NCBI GenBank assembly: GCA_036251935.1
Contig: CP133967.1
Span: 691,488-755,487 of the forward strand
Reading direction: 5' to 3'
Length of the DNA: 64,000 bases
DNA from: Orbaceae bacterium lpD04
GTDB taxonomy: Bacteria > Pseudomonadota > Gammaproteobacteria > Enterobacterales > Orbaceae
The position numbers were made by a program, and so were the translations under genes. The notes beneath the pieces are model-generated. The model was given only the letters and a program-made list of their open reading frames with translations. It was not told the DNA's origin and did not search any database. Each line of letters opens with the position of its first letter. Positions within the stretch are counted from its first letter, which is position 1. This document shows positions 10,980-21,634 of this stretch, piece after piece.

Positions 10980-12107
10980 ATGGGATGGCAAATTCCTGCG
11001 TTACTAAGTTATAAAAAGATTAAGCGCCCGTCAATTGTTTTTGGGGTCATTGCATTAATCGTATTAATCGCGGTGGCTTTTACCTTGACTGTCTTTTTAT
11101 TTACCAATGAGGATACGTCTCTTTTTTGGTTTTATGCTATTGTCTTGCCTTTGCTAATATGGTTAGTTGGCTTCTCTTGCCGCTTATCAAAATATATTTA
11201 TTCGCTTGGATATAATGAAGAGCTAAAAAAACAGAATCAGCATACTACGCAAACTTGGCAACATTGGAGTAAAAAACAAATTCCTGTTTATGGTAGCTAT
11301 TTTATTTCGGCTGAAGACGATGGCATTAAGGCATTAACCGGCGACGTCAGTAAAATTCCACTATTTCCTGAAAAAGCAAGACCGCTATTTAATCCTTTAT
11401 CCTCTACTAAACCATTTTGGTTTCTTGACGATGTGATGTCAAATTTAGAAAAGCAAGCACCTAATTACCGTAAATATCTGACGCATATCTATCTACCGGA
11501 TGAACTTATGGCCGATAATCAGCTGATTGACGCCATATTTTCACATTGGAATTTAAAGCCAGAGCCTATTGATGATTATGACGCATTGATGACCATGCTT
11601 TATGATGATGGCGACACGTTAGCACTCTCGCTATTACTCGTGTGCCAATACAGTGATAAGGCTTATCGTCAGCATAGCAAGTTTATCAGTGCGATGTTAA
11701 TCGGTGATAACTCTTATCATCAGCAGTTGCCTATCAAATCGTGGTTAGGGCGCTTAATGATGTCAGATGAAGTGGATCTATCTGCGGATATCGAGCAACT
11801 TTTTAGCTATAATCAGCAAGTCCCTGAAAAAGTAAAAGCGATTTGGCTATCTGGATTAGATAAAAAAAATGGGCTGGCTTTAGCGATGCAGCGCCATAAA
11901 CTGGGGATAGCAATAGAAACAGACGGGGATAACAATGTTGTTCACGATATTGATTTAACCTTTGCCAAACCGACGAATTTAAGTCAATACTTACTGCTAA
12001 CGATGGCTAACTGTTATGCTAATGAACAATTTACATTGCAATTAGCCGTCAGCCAATCTAAGCAGCAGCTGTGCTTACAACTGATTAGCCCAACCCAGTT
12101 GGTTTAA
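10980..12107 (+). CDS. Two-TM protein of the VgrG-effector module, unknown function
   Basis: The 375-residue protein has two hydrophobic segments near the N-terminus (about 18-42 and 48-68), then a cytoplasmic-looking soluble domain of about 300 residues without recognisable catalytic motifs. It lies 80 bp after vgrG and 29 bp before the lipase, on the same strand, so it is probably an accessory (adaptor, chaperone or loading) protein for the effector. That role comes only from position. Confidence 0.55.
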   Translation: MGWQIPALLSYKKIKRPSIVFGVIALIVLIAVAFTLTVFLFTNEDTSLFWFYAIVLPLLIWLVGFSCRLSKYIYSLGYNEELKKQNQHTTQTWQHWSKKQIPVYGSYFISAEDDGIKALTGDVSKIPLFPEKARPLFNPLSSTKPFWFLDDVMSNLEKQAPNYRKYLTHIYLPDELMADNQLIDAIFSHWNLKPEPIDDYDALMTMLYDDGDTLALSLLLVCQYSDKAYRQHSKFISAMLIGDNSYHQQLPIKSWLGRLMMSDEVDLSADIEQLFSYNQQVPEKVKAIWLSGLDKKNGLALAMQRHKLGIAIETDGDNNVVHDIDLTFAKPTNLSQYLLLTMANCYANEQFTLQLAVSQSKQQLCLQLISPTQLV

Positions 12108-12136
12108 CGACAACAATAAAATAGGCAGAAAAGTGG

Positions 12137-13963
12137 ATGGATACACCTAACTTACAAACCGAATATCATTTTATGACGGTGCCAAAGTCACAGAGTAAAG
12201 AGAATATTATCGAGGTAGAAAAACCGCGACTGGTGGTGCCGATTATTTTTATTCCTGGCGTGATGGGCAGTAATTTAAAAGAAAAGACAACAGCAAGAAA
12301 TAATTCCCAATATTCAAAACCGGTTTGGCGATTAGATTGCGAGATATCAGCCATGGGCTGGTCTTTTCCCCATTATGGTACAGCCAAAGCGCGTAAATTA
12401 GAACTAGACCCTAATGCAACGGAAGTGGATGATCGAGGGACTGTCGTTGATGCGGCGGTAAAAAAATTAGCGCAAATCGAGGAAACTTACAAGCAGTCAA
12501 TAAAAAGTATTGATGAGGATGATATCAAAAAATTTACTGAGGCGGCTAAGGATTATGATGCAAAACGCCAAGAGATTATCAACAATCATCCAGAAAACAA
12601 ACTGTTTGGTACTCGGCGGGAAAGAGGCTGGGGAACGGTCGCCAACATCAGTTATGGTGAATTTTTACAGACTTTTCAAGAGAGTTTATTTGACCCAAGC
12701 AGTTCGTTATCAATCGACTTGGCTGGTTTAGTCAGTGCCCCAAGCTTCAAAGTAGATGAAAAATCAAAAGTTAAATTAGAACTAATCGATGAGCAAATTA
12801 AGCGCTGTAAGGCGTTTTATTTTCCAGTACATGCGATGGGTTATAACTGGCTACAATCCAATGAAGATAGCGCTATGGCATTAAAAAAATTGGTTGAAGT
12901 GACCTTGCCTAACTATTATAAAAACCGTGGACTGAGCTGTGAACAAGTGATTTTAGTTACTCACTCAATGGGAGGGCTGGTTGCCCGTTATTATACTCAG
13001 GCATTAGGTGGCGGTAAAAAGGTGTGTGGGGTGATTAATGGCGTGCAACCATCGACGGGGGCCGTAGCTGCCTATACTCGGATGAAACGTGGTACAGAAG
13101 TTAACGGCGCGACAGGTGTTGGTAAAATAAGTGCGGCAGTTATGGAAAATGTATTAGGTAAGGATGCGGCAGAAATGACAGCCGTCTGTGCTCAATCACC
13201 AGGACCACTGCAATTATTACCCACACCTGAATACGGTATGCGCTGGCTCACTATTACCGATCCTGATGGCAACGAGAAATCGTATCCTGAGTCAGACCCA
13301 TATAAAGAGATATATCTCGCAAAAAATAAATGGTGGTGCGTATGTGAGCCACACCTGATAAATCCCCTTAATACCGAACATAATCAAAGACAAATGGAAG
13401 ATGATTGGGCTAAATATGTGATTATAATTAAAGATAAAGTACAAACATTCAATGAGGATATTATTAATAGCTATCACTTAAAGACTTACGTTTTTTTTGG
13501 TATTGAAGATAATGAACAAAATATTAACACGGCAGTGTTAACCTATCAAACAGCTCACTGGCAAGGTCAATTTAAACAAGGCTATGAGGATGATTTAACC
13601 AAACCAATACAGACCGATATTGGAGATAAAAGGCGTTTGAATTTCCGTGAGCTTTCAGCGCACCGAACACTTGAAGCAAGTCACCATGATTGGGTAGAAA
13701 AAAATAAACTTGATGACTTTGCTCATGATTGGCAGGGGGTATTTAAATGGGGCAATATAGCCGAAAGCTATATTCTAAAAGGTGCTGATGGTAATGGTGA
13801 TGGTACGGTGCCTAAACGCTCAGGCGAGATTGACATAAAGCATTTAAAAGCGCGTATGCATTTAGCTATTGATCATGAAGGTGCGTATAAAAGTACTATC
13901 AGTCAAGAGTTTACTCTTCGGGCAATTGTTGACATTATGCAGGAAGTAAAAATTAATGACTAA
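12137..13963 (+). CDS. Putative T6SS lipase/phospholipase effector (alpha/beta hydrolase)
   Basis: This 608-residue protein has an LCAT/PGAP1-like hydrolase pattern. An oxyanion-side motif IFIPGVMGSNL lies near residue 38, the nucleophile elbow is VTHSMGGLVARYY (Ser about 277), a late acid motif is GNGDGTVPKRSG, and a late His is in DHEGAYKS. The elbow has Thr in place of the first Gly of GxSxG. No signal peptide is seen, as expected for a VgrG-delivered effector. Two Tli4-like genes follow at once (8-nt overlap), which supports a Tle-family phospholipase acting on target-cell membranes. The exact Tle class is uncertain. Confidence 0.78.
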   Translation: MDTPNLQTEYHFMTVPKSQSKENIIEVEKPRLVVPIIFIPGVMGSNLKEKTTARNNSQYSKPVWRLDCEISAMGWSFPHYGTAKARKLELDPNATEVDDRGTVVDAAVKKLAQIEETYKQSIKSIDEDDIKKFTEAAKDYDAKRQEIINNHPENKLFGTRRERGWGTVANISYGEFLQTFQESLFDPSSSLSIDLAGLVSAPSFKVDEKSKVKLELIDEQIKRCKAFYFPVHAMGYNWLQSNEDSAMALKKLVEVTLPNYYKNRGLSCEQVILVTHSMGGLVARYYTQALGGGKKVCGVINGVQPSTGAVAAYTRMKRGTEVNGATGVGKISAAVMENVLGKDAAEMTAVCAQSPGPLQLLPTPEYGMRWLTITDPDGNEKSYPESDPYKEIYLAKNKWWCVCEPHLINPLNTEHNQRQMEDDWAKYVIIIKDKVQTFNEDIINSYHLKTYVFFGIEDNEQNINTAVLTYQTAHWQGQFKQGYEDDLTKPIQTDIGDKRRLNFRELSAHRTLEASHHDWVEKNKLDDFAHDWQGVFKWGNIAESYILKGADGNGDGTVPKRSGEIDIKHLKARMHLAIDHEGAYKSTISQEFTLRAIVDIMQEVKIND

Positions 13964-15095
13964 ACAATCCATATATAATAAAAAGTATTATGCCTTAATC
14001 GCGGTTGTTTTAGCGATTATTTTAGTCTCTGGTTATAACTATTTTCATAAGGATATTCGTCACATGACATTATCAAAAGAGCAACAAGAGCAAGTAACCG
14101 CATTATTACAAAACTCGCCAACTCGCTGTATCGGCACTTATTTAATCGATTTGCCAGCAGTCTTTAAGGCAGATGATACTATGGATTTTAACTATCGAAA
14201 TAGAACCGTAAAAATTAATACTTACCCGCAATATCTACCGCCCTTTAAGCAGATGATAGCACTGCGTGAGCAAGAGTTAAAAAATACTAAACCGGTAAAT
14301 CCGATTAATGGTAATTATTTAAAAGCGATTTATCCTTTATACAGTGATGATCCCGAAAAAATACAAGGAATTATTTTTGAACATATGGAAAGTATTGGTA
14401 CTCCAGATGTGGCTAGAATTTTAGAGGGATACCGCTGGCAAGATGAAGTAACGTTAAAAATTGAAATAAAAGCGCGTAATGGAATAGCGAGTCGATATGA
14501 TGATGATAGAGAGGACTACCCTAAGTTATATGCTAATAATGTTCCTCAAAAACTCACCGACATGAGTAAGCTATTTGGGCGAATTAAGACTCGTGATGAT
14601 TTAGCGATTCCAACTACACCTGGATTTTGTTTTTTACGTGGTTTTATGCAAGGGGAAGATCGAGAATGGAAAGATATGAATTATGGTTATCTTCATAATA
14701 GTATCGAGAACTTCTCTTTCTATTTTAAGTTCAATGATTATGCTGACGATTACGCCCTACTCGATAAGCCAGAAAGTTATTTTACCTCTAACCGAGGGCA
14801 TACTATTTATAAAGGTACAAGAAGTAGTGAATACCTGAAATTAGAAGAGTGGATAGTCAAAGGGAAATATTTTCTTGATGAGAAGGGATTTGATACTGAT
14901 GACATGGGTTATCTGTTTACACTAGGGATCCATATGACCGACCCAACTTATAAAACGCCGCAATTACGTCTTGAAATGTACTACAAAATCCCAAAAGATG
15001 GAACTCAGGGATACAGTGAAGACCAACTGATGGTGATTTGGCATGAAATAACCAATAGTATAAAAATCCGTGAAAGTTCGTTTGAGCCAGAGTAG
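13956..15095 (+). CDS. Tli4-like T6SS immunity protein, membrane-anchored copy
   Basis: This 379-residue protein overlaps the lipase stop by 8 nt. An N-terminal hydrophobic anchor (about 11-28) ends LVSGY, so the lipobox Cys of its sister is absent and it is probably anchored by an uncleaved helix. The periplasmic domain includes TRCIGTYLIDLPAVFK, EGYRWQDEVTLKIE and TPGFCFLRGFMQGE, patterns I associate with the Tli4 family. It presumably neutralises the upstream lipase in the periplasm. Confidence 0.72.
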   Translation: MTKQSIYNKKYYALIAVVLAIILVSGYNYFHKDIRHMTLSKEQQEQVTALLQNSPTRCIGTYLIDLPAVFKADDTMDFNYRNRTVKINTYPQYLPPFKQMIALREQELKNTKPVNPINGNYLKAIYPLYSDDPEKIQGIIFEHMESIGTPDVARILEGYRWQDEVTLKIEIKARNGIASRYDDDREDYPKLYANNVPQKLTDMSKLFGRIKTRDDLAIPTTPGFCFLRGFMQGEDREWKDMNYGYLHNSIENFSFYFKFNDYADDYALLDKPESYFTSNRGHTIYKGTRSSEYLKLEEWIVKGKYFLDEKGFDTDDMGYLFTLGIHMTDPTYKTPQLRLEMYYKIPKDGTQGYSEDQLMVIWHEITNSIKIRESSFEPE

Positions 15096-15151
15096 CGGCT
15101 TATCGCCATTTACGGTAAACGATTGCCTGTTAAGTTTTGTGTAGAAAAAAT
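15044..15151 (+). repeat. 108-bp direct repeat, copy 1
   Basis: This segment covers the last 17 codons of the first immunity gene plus 56 bp of downstream DNA. It is identical, base for base, to 16263-16370, although the rest of the two genes has diverged. The offset is 1219 bp, about one gene plus spacer. Confidence 0.95.
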
Positions 15152-15171
15152 TGAATATAAGGGAAGAGTTA

Positions 15172-16314
15172 ATGATTGAACTGGTTAAATTAAATAAACG
15201 GCGTTACGGCATTGTGGCAAGTCTACTTGCACTAACCGTATTAACCAGTTGTCAGATATTTAACAAGGATATCAAAATGACCACTCTCCCATTAAAAGAG
15301 CAGCAACAAGTTACGGCGTTACTCTCAAACTCACTAACACGTTGTATTGGCACCTATTTAATTGATTTTCCTGTAGCATTTAAAGTCAATAGAGAAAGCC
15401 TTTTTTATTATAAGGATACGGGTGATGTTATCATTACCACCAAGCAACAATATTTACCTCCGTTTAAACAGCTGATCGCCCTGCGTGAGGAGGCGCTTAA
15501 AAAAACTAAAACGGTTGACCCGATTGATAGCCCTTATTTAAAAGCGATTTACCCCGTGCACACAAATCATCCGGATAAAATACAAGGCATTATTTTTGAA
15601 CGAATGGAGAGCCAGGGTACCGATGATTCAGCGAGAGTTCTCGAGGGGTACCGCTGGCAAGATGAAGTAACCTTGAAAATCGAGATGAAAGCTCAAAATG
15701 GTTCTGATGAAAAACATGACGAAAACAGGATAAAATACCCAGAACTTTATACTAATGACGTTCCACAAAGATTACTTGAGCTGCGTAAACTTTTTGACCG
15801 GATTAAGCCACGTGATGATTTGACTATCCCAACTACGCCGGGTTTTTGTCTATTACGTGGATTTATGCAAGGAGAGGAGCAAGAATGGAAAAATACGGGG
15901 GTTACTTATCAGCATGATTCGGACAACGATTTTTATTTTAATATCTCGTATAACAATTATAAAGGCTATTATAAACTACTTGATCAATCCGAAAGTTACG
16001 TGACCGAAGATCGTGGTCACACTATTTATAAGGGCACGCGTGAAAGTCATGGTTTAAAACTGGAAGAATGGCTGGTAAAAGGTCAGTTTTTTTCGGATGA
16101 ATCAGGCTATGACTCAGATGACTGGGGGTATAAGTTTATATTAGGTATTAATATGCTTGATCCAAGCCATAAAACACCACAGTTACAAATCAAAATGACT
16201 TACAGAATTCCCGAAGACGAAACGCAGGGGTATACTCAAGCGCAGTTAATTGTCATTTGGCGTGAAATAACCAATAGTATAAAAATCCGTGAAAGTTCGT
16301 TTGAGCCAGAGTAG
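15172..16314 (+). CDS. Tli4-like T6SS immunity lipoprotein, second copy
   Basis: A paralogue of the preceding gene, sharing TRCIGTYLID, EGYRWQDEVTLKIE, TPGFC.LRGFMQGE and an identical C-terminus. I start it at ATG 15172 (380 residues) behind GGGAAGAG; a TTG 21 nt upstream is less likely. The signal peptide ends VLTSC, a good lipobox, so this copy should be a lipoprotein where the first is helix-anchored. It may be a spare or orphan immunity gene against related effectors. Confidence 0.72.
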   Translation: MIELVKLNKRRYGIVASLLALTVLTSCQIFNKDIKMTTLPLKEQQQVTALLSNSLTRCIGTYLIDFPVAFKVNRESLFYYKDTGDVIITTKQQYLPPFKQLIALREEALKKTKTVDPIDSPYLKAIYPVHTNHPDKIQGIIFERMESQGTDDSARVLEGYRWQDEVTLKIEMKAQNGSDEKHDENRIKYPELYTNDVPQRLLELRKLFDRIKPRDDLTIPTTPGFCLLRGFMQGEEQEWKNTGVTYQHDSDNDFYFNISYNNYKGYYKLLDQSESYVTEDRGHTIYKGTRESHGLKLEEWLVKGQFFSDESGYDSDDWGYKFILGINMLDPSHKTPQLQIKMTYRIPEDETQGYTQAQLIVIWREITNSIKIRESSFEPE

Positions 16315-16370
16315 CGGCTTATCGCCATTTACGGTAAACGATTGCCTGTTAAGTTTTGTGTAGAAAAAAT
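16263..16370 (+). repeat. 108-bp direct repeat, copy 2
   Basis: Second copy of the repeat at 15044-15151, again spanning the end of the immunity gene and its 3' flank. After one mismatch the match continues for another 5 bp. Confidence 0.95.
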
Positions 16371-16467
16371 CGAATAACTTATTCATAATAAGCGCTCATT
16401 TGCTTAGTACATATTAAATAATTATTAGTATATAATAGCCAGATAACACAATATTCGAGTTTTTATC

Positions 16468-17127
16468 ATGAATGAATTAAGCATTGAAGCGCAAAAGGTT
16501 AAAGCGGCCCTTGAGGCTAAAAATCTTGAAACGCCACTTTGCCGTATGGCAATGGATAATACTGAGCGTAAGGCAAAAATTGAATCTCATTTTCGTGAAA
16601 TAATGAAATTGATGGAACTTGATTTATCTGATGATAGTTTGGCCGAAACGCCGCACCGCGTTGCAAAAATGTATGTTAATGAAATCTTCTCGGGGCTTGA
16701 TTATCATAATTTCCCTAAAATTACGATGATCGAAAATAAAATGCAAGTTGATGAAATGATAACGGTGCGTGATATTACGTTGACCAGCGTTTGCGAGCAT
16801 CATTTTGTAACTATCGATGGTAAAGCAACTGTCTCTTATATCCCTAAAGCATCGGTAATTGGTTTATCTAAAATTAACCGTATTGTTGAGTTTTTTTCAC
16901 AGCGCCCGCAAGTTCAAGAACGATTAACTCAGCAAATTTTAGTCGCATTACAAACATTACTTGGGACTGTCAACGTCGCGGTGTCAATTGATGCTGTCCA
17001 TTACTGTGTTAAAGCTCGAGGCGTGAAAGATGCCAATAGTGTTACCACAACGACTTCTTTAGGTGGCGGATTTAAAACGAATCCTAGCACAAGGCAAGAA
17101 TTTTTAAGAGCGTTAAAACACTATTGA
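16468..17127 (+). CDS. folE: GTP cyclohydrolase I
   Basis: FolE converts GTP to 7,8-dihydroneopterin triphosphate, the first step of folate synthesis. The 219 residues (E. coli 222) carry the zinc ligands in SVCEHHFV and VHYCVKARG, and [11 protein letters not shown] and [19 protein letters not shown] at 16431-16436 is a probable -10. It is the first core gene after the T6SS island. Confidence 0.96.
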   Translation: MNELSIEAQKVKAALEAKNLETPLCRMAMDNTERKAKIESHFREIMKLMELDLSDDSLAETPHRVAKMYVNEIFSGLDYHNFPKITMIENKMQVDEMITVRDITLTSVCEHHFVTIDGKATVSYIPKASVIGLSKINRIVEFFSQRPQVQERLTQQILVALQTLLGTVNVAVSIDAVHYCVKARGVKDANSVTTTTSLGGGFKTNPSTRQEFLRALKHY

Positions 17128-17128
17128 T

Positions 17129-17153
17129 TAACTACCGTTTAGTTAGGTTTTTT
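17129..17153 (+). terminator. Weak terminator after folE
   Basis: TAACTA and TAGTTA pair around CCGTT, followed by GGTTTTTT. The stem is only 6 bp. A TATAAT at 17156-17161 just after it may be the -10 of ribF. Confidence 0.4.
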
Positions 17154-17222
17154 GATATAATAGCCCGTTATTTTTAACGTTACATAATTATTTTAACAAT
17201 GTATTTTTAAAAGCGTGAATTA

Positions 17223-18167
17223 ATGGAAATCATTCTCGGACTAAGTAACCTACATAATCGTATCAATCGCTGTGTGATAACGATGGGTAATTTTGATGGT
17301 ATTCACTTAGGCCATCAGGCACTTATCGCGCGTTTAAAGCAAGCTGGTGCGGCAAAGCAATTACCAACCGTTGTTATGTTATTTGAGCCGCAGCCGTTAG
17401 AATTTTTTAAGCCTGAAGATGCGCCTTCGCGATTAATGTCGTTTAAGGAAAAATGCACATTTATTCGATCATTAGGTGTTGATTATGTTTTGGCGATAAC
17501 CTTTAATCAAACCTTTGCAAATATGAGCGCTAAAAACTTTATTGAAGCGGGATTGATTGGTCAACTAAGGGCGCAGTATATTATTGTTGGTGATGACTTT
17601 AAATTCGGTGCAAAAAGACAAGGTGACACGCAGTTACTTAAACAGTATGCTGATAGTGGCTGTTTTGAATTAGAAAGCTTACCAAGCTATATTATTAATG
17701 GTTTGCGAGTAAGTAGTACCGCAATTCGCCAAGCATTGCTAAATGATGATTTTGAGCAAGCAAAAATGTTACTAGGACGAACTTATACTATTCAAGGACG
17801 AGTTGTTCATGGTAATCAATTAGCTAGGCAATTAGGTTTTCCTACGGCAAATATTCATTTGCAACGCAAAAAACCAGCACTACATGGTGTTTATTTTGTC
17901 AAAGTAAAACAGATGTGCTCAAATCAAGAACATTATGGTATTGCCAATATCGGAATAAGACCGACAATAAATGGTAAAACGGCTATTTTAGAAGTCAATA
18001 TTTTCGATTTTAATCAGAATATTTATGGTCAATATTTACAAGTTGAGTTTATTGAAAAAATTCGCGATGAAATTAAATTTGATTCTTTAGCGGCTCTACA
18101 AGCGCAAATTGAACAAGATATTTGCATCGCACATAAGATTAAGGCAAAATTTGCCGCTATGAGATAA
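17223..18167 (+). CDS. ribF: Bifunctional riboflavin kinase / FAD synthetase
   Basis: RibF makes FMN and FAD from riboflavin. The 314 residues (E. coli 313) comprise an N-terminal nucleotidyltransferase (MGNFDGIHLGHQAL, VGDDFKFG, SSTAIRQAL) and a C-terminal flavokinase (LGFPTANIHL, GIANIGIRPT). It starts the conserved ribF-ileS-lspA-ispH order. rpsT, often upstream, is not here. Confidence 0.95.
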   Translation: MEIILGLSNLHNRINRCVITMGNFDGIHLGHQALIARLKQAGAAKQLPTVVMLFEPQPLEFFKPEDAPSRLMSFKEKCTFIRSLGVDYVLAITFNQTFANMSAKNFIEAGLIGQLRAQYIIVGDDFKFGAKRQGDTQLLKQYADSGCFELESLPSYIINGLRVSSTAIRQALLNDDFEQAKMLLGRTYTIQGRVVHGNQLARQLGFPTANIHLQRKKPALHGVYFVKVKQMCSNQEHYGIANIGIRPTINGKTAILEVNIFDFNQNIYGQYLQVEFIEKIRDEIKFDSLAALQAQIEQDICIAHKIKAKFAAMR

Positions 18168-18268
18168 ATCATAGCAAAATATTATTTAAAATTCGTTTAA
18201 CGCGGGTTTGTTTAAAAACAATTTATATTAATTTATTAACTAAGTCATATTAAAGCGGAATAAATAGC

Positions 18269-21076
18269 ATGACAGATTATAAAGACACATTGAATCTCCC
18301 TGAAACGGGCTTCCCTATGCGTGGTGATTTAGCTAAACGTGAACCTGCAATGTTGCAAAATTGGTACGATAAGGGCCTTTATCACCATATTCGCGAAGCT
18401 AAAAAAGGGCAAAAAAGTTTTATTTTGCATGATGGCCCTCCTTATGCAAATGGTAAGCTTCACATTGGTCATGCAGTTAATAAAATTATTAAAGATATTA
18501 TCATTAAATCAAAAACATTAACGGGTTATGATTCTCCTTATATTCCGGGTTGGGACTGTCATGGTTTACCAATTGAACAAAAAGTTGAAGAGCAAGTCGG
18601 TAAACCTGGCGAGAAAATTTCGCCTGCAGAGTTTCGTCAAATTTGCCGTGATTATGCCGCTTCACAAGTCGAAATTCAGAAAGCCGATTTTATCCGTATG
18701 GGCGTTATTGGTGACTGGGATAATCCTTATCTGACTATGAATTATGATACTGAAGCGAACATTATCCGTGCGCTAGGTAAAGTTATTAAAAATGGTCATG
18801 TTGTAAAAGGGGCCAAGCCTGTTTACTGGTGCACTGATTGCATGTCTTCTCTTGCTGAAGCAGAAGTTGAATATTACGATAAATCATCGCCAGCAATTGA
18901 TGTAAAATTTAAAGCCGTCGATAATGTGGCGGTTGCAGCTAAATTTGCGGTTAAAACTGATTTGCCTATTTATGCCGTTATTTGGACAACCACACCTTGG
19001 ACATTACCAGCAAGTCGAGGGATTGCATTAAATGCTGAGGTTGAATATCAATTAGTTCAGATTAATGGACAAGAATGTGTGATTTTAGCCGCTGAGCTTG
19101 TTGAGTCGGTTATGGCTAGGGCCGGAATTAGTGATTGGAAAATCTTAGCGAGTAGCGAAGGTAAAGCGCTTGAGCTATTACGCTTTAAGCACCCATTTTT
19201 GGATTTTGATGAGCCAATTGTACTTGGCGAGCATGTAACTGTTGATGCCGGTACGGGCGCCGTGCATACTGCGCCAGGCCACGGGGTTGAAGACTTTACA
19301 GTAGGGCAAAAATATGGGCTAGAAGTCGCCAATCCTGTTGGTGGTAATGGTTGTTATCTACCAGGTACTGGCGCTGGGTTAGATGGATTATTCGTATTTA
19401 AAGCAAATAAAATTATTGTTGAAATGCTAACTGAAAAGGGCGTATTACTGCATTTTGAAAATATCGAGCATAGTTATCCTTGCTGCTGGCGACACAAAAT
19501 ACCTGTGATTTACCGTGCAACACCACAATGGTTTATTAGCATGGATAAACAAGGTTTACGTAAACAATCATTAGGTGAAATTAAGCAAGTTCGATGGATC
19601 CCAGATTGGGGACAAGCTCGAATCGAATCAATGGTCGCAAATCGCCCTGATTGGTGTATTTCGCGTCAGCGTACTTGGGGCGTACCGATGACCTTGTTTG
19701 TGAATAAGGTTACAGATGAACTTCATCCTGATACTTTAGAACTGATTGAAAAAGTTGCTAAGTTAGTTGAAAAGGGTGGCATTCAAGCTTGGTGGGATGC
19801 CGATATTAAAGCGCTACTAGGACCTGATGCCGACGATTATCGCAAAATTCCAGATACTTTAGATGTTTGGTTTGATTCTGGTTCAACTTTTTATTCCGTT
19901 GTGAGTGTGCGTCCTGAGTTTAATGGTCATGCGCCTGATCTATATCTAGAAGGCTCTGATCAGCACCGTGGTTGGTTTATGTCATCACTAATGTTATCAA
20001 CGGCTATTGATAATCGCGCACCGTATAATCAAGTATTAACGCATGGTTTTACTGTTGATGGTCAAGGCCGTAAGATGTCTAAGTCATTAGGTAATATTGT
20101 TACCCCGCAAGAAGTAATGGGTAAACTAGGCGCTGATATTTTAAGGTTATGGATTGCATCAACAGATTACTCGGGTGAAATTGCTTATTCTGATGAAATT
20201 ATTAAGCGCTCAGCAGATAGTTACCGTCGTATTCGTAACACGGCAAGATTTTTATTAGCAAATCTAAATGGCTTTAATCCTAAAACAGATCTTGTTAAGC
20301 CAGAAGATATGGTGATTTTAGATCGTTGGGCGGTTAGTATGGCCAAAGACGCTCAAGCAGAAATTATTGATGCTTATGATAATTATGATTTTCATAAAGT
20401 TGTGCAACGTATTATGCAGTTCTGCTCAATTGAGATGGGATCGTTTTATTTAGATATTATCAAAGATCGTCAATATACAGCTAAAAGCGATAGCGTTGCT
20501 CGTCATAGTTGTCAAACCGCTTTATACCATATTGTTCAAGCGATGGTTCGTTGGATTGCGCCAGTATTATCATTTACCGCTGATGAAATTTGGCAATATT
20601 TACCAATTGATAATAAGCCTGAATTTGTTTTCGCTGATGAGTGGTATCAAGGTTTATTTACATTAGCTGATAGCGAAAAAATGAACAGCCAATACTGGGG
20701 ACATATTTTACAAATTCGTGATGAAGTTAATAAAGTATTAGAACAAGGTCGTAACGATAAAGTCATTGGCGGCTCATTAGAGGCATCTGTAACATTATAT
20801 GCAGATGAGGCATTATTTGCGGCACTATCATCACTACAAAACGAATTACGTTTTGTGCTATTAACTTCACAGGCGATTGTAAAACCACTGGCTCAAGCAA
20901 CAGCTAATGCTATCTCGACTGAGATTGAAGGGCTAAAAATCGAATTAGATAAAGCTCAGGGTGATAAATGCCCTCGTTGCTGGCACTATACTGTTGATAA
21001 TGAACCGACCACGCATTTATGTAAACGCTGCGATACTAATATTCATGGTAATGGTGAAGTTCGTCAGTTTGCCTAA
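18269..21076 (+). CDS. ileS: Isoleucyl-tRNA synthetase
   Basis: The 935-residue class I synthetase (E. coli 938) shows the HIGH signature ([13 protein letters not shown]), the [10 protein letters not shown] segment, KMSKSLGN, an editing-domain stretch with [11 protein letters not shown], and a C-terminal zinc finger CPRCWHY..CKRCD. It charges tRNA-Ile and proofreads valine. It precedes lspA by 72 bp. Confidence 0.97.
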   Translation: MTDYKDTLNLPETGFPMRGDLAKREPAMLQNWYDKGLYHHIREAKKGQKSFILHDGPPYANGKLHIGHAVNKIIKDIIIKSKTLTGYDSPYIPGWDCHGLPIEQKVEEQVGKPGEKISPAEFRQICRDYAASQVEIQKADFIRMGVIGDWDNPYLTMNYDTEANIIRALGKVIKNGHVVKGAKPVYWCTDCMSSLAEAEVEYYDKSSPAIDVKFKAVDNVAVAAKFAVKTDLPIYAVIWTTTPWTLPASRGIALNAEVEYQLVQINGQECVILAAELVESVMARAGISDWKILASSEGKALELLRFKHPFLDFDEPIVLGEHVTVDAGTGAVHTAPGHGVEDFTVGQKYGLEVANPVGGNGCYLPGTGAGLDGLFVFKANKIIVEMLTEKGVLLHFENIEHSYPCCWRHKIPVIYRATPQWFISMDKQGLRKQSLGEIKQVRWIPDWGQARIESMVANRPDWCISRQRTWGVPMTLFVNKVTDELHPDTLELIEKVAKLVEKGGIQAWWDADIKALLGPDADDYRKIPDTLDVWFDSGSTFYSVVSVRPEFNGHAPDLYLEGSDQHRGWFMSSLMLSTAIDNRAPYNQVLTHGFTVDGQGRKMSKSLGNIVTPQEVMGKLGADILRLWIASTDYSGEIAYSDEIIKRSADSYRRIRNTARFLLANLNGFNPKTDLVKPEDMVILDRWAVSMAKDAQAEIIDAYDNYDFHKVVQRIMQFCSIEMGSFYLDIIKDRQYTAKSDSVARHSCQTALYHIVQAMVRWIAPVLSFTADEIWQYLPIDNKPEFVFADEWYQGLFTLADSEKMNSQYWGHILQIRDEVNKVLEQGRNDKVIGGSLEASVTLYADEALFAALSSLQNELRFVLLTSQAIVKPLAQATANAISTEIEGLKIELDKAQGDKCPRCWHYTVDNEPTTHLCKRCDTNIHGNGEVRQFA

Positions 21077-21101
21077 ATATTATTTTAGTGTATAAACGTA
21101 G

Positions 21102-21123
21102 AGGCAAGGTGAATATCTTGCCT
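21102..21123 (+). terminator. Hairpin between ileS and lspA
   Basis: AGGCAAG and CTTGCCT pair around an 8-nt loop, followed by TTTGCTATTT. It could attenuate read-through from ileS into lspA-ispH. Confidence 0.4.
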
Positions 21124-21148
21124 TTGCTATTTAAAAGAGTGAGCTAAT

Positions 21149-21634
21149 ATGAAGCTATGTTTTGCAAAGGCTAAAGGCCTTATCTGGTTAGTTTTTACGG
21201 CGGTTGTGCTAATTACTGATTTAGCGACTAAATTTTATATTCATCATACTTTTTATTATGGTGAATCAGTTCGATTGTTAAACTTCTTTTCAATTAGCTA
21301 CTATCGAAACACTGGCGCTGCATTTAGTATTCTTGAAGGCCAACGATGGTTATTAGCAGCTGTTGCAATTATTATTAGTTTATTAATTATTTATATGCTT
21401 TATAAAAATGGCCGAACTAAAAAATTAGAAAGCTTTTCGCTCGCTTTAGTTCTTGGTGGAGCCTTAGGTAATTTATTCGATCGTATTTACCATGGCTTTG
21501 TGATCGATTTTTTAGATGTTAATTTCGGTTCATGGCATTACCCGACATTTAATCTTGCTGATTGCGCCATTTGTGTCGGTATTGTGCTTTTTATCTTTGC
21601 TGGTTATAACACGAGAAAAGAGCCTAAAAAATGA
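21149..21634 (+). CDS. lspA: Lipoprotein signal peptidase II
   Basis: LspA removes signal peptides from prolipoproteins at the inner membrane. The 161 residues have four hydrophobic segments and both catalytic Asp motifs, NTGAAFS followed by [17 protein letters not shown], and FNLADCAI. The 4-nt ATGA overlap with ispH couples their translation. fkpB, between lspA and ispH in E. coli, is missing. Confidence 0.95.
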   Translation: MKLCFAKAKGLIWLVFTAVVLITDLATKFYIHHTFYYGESVRLLNFFSISYYRNTGAAFSILEGQRWLLAAVAIIISLLIIYMLYKNGRTKKLESFSLALVLGGALGNLFDRIYHGFVIDFLDVNFGSWHYPTFNLADCAICVGIVLFIFAGYNTRKEPKK

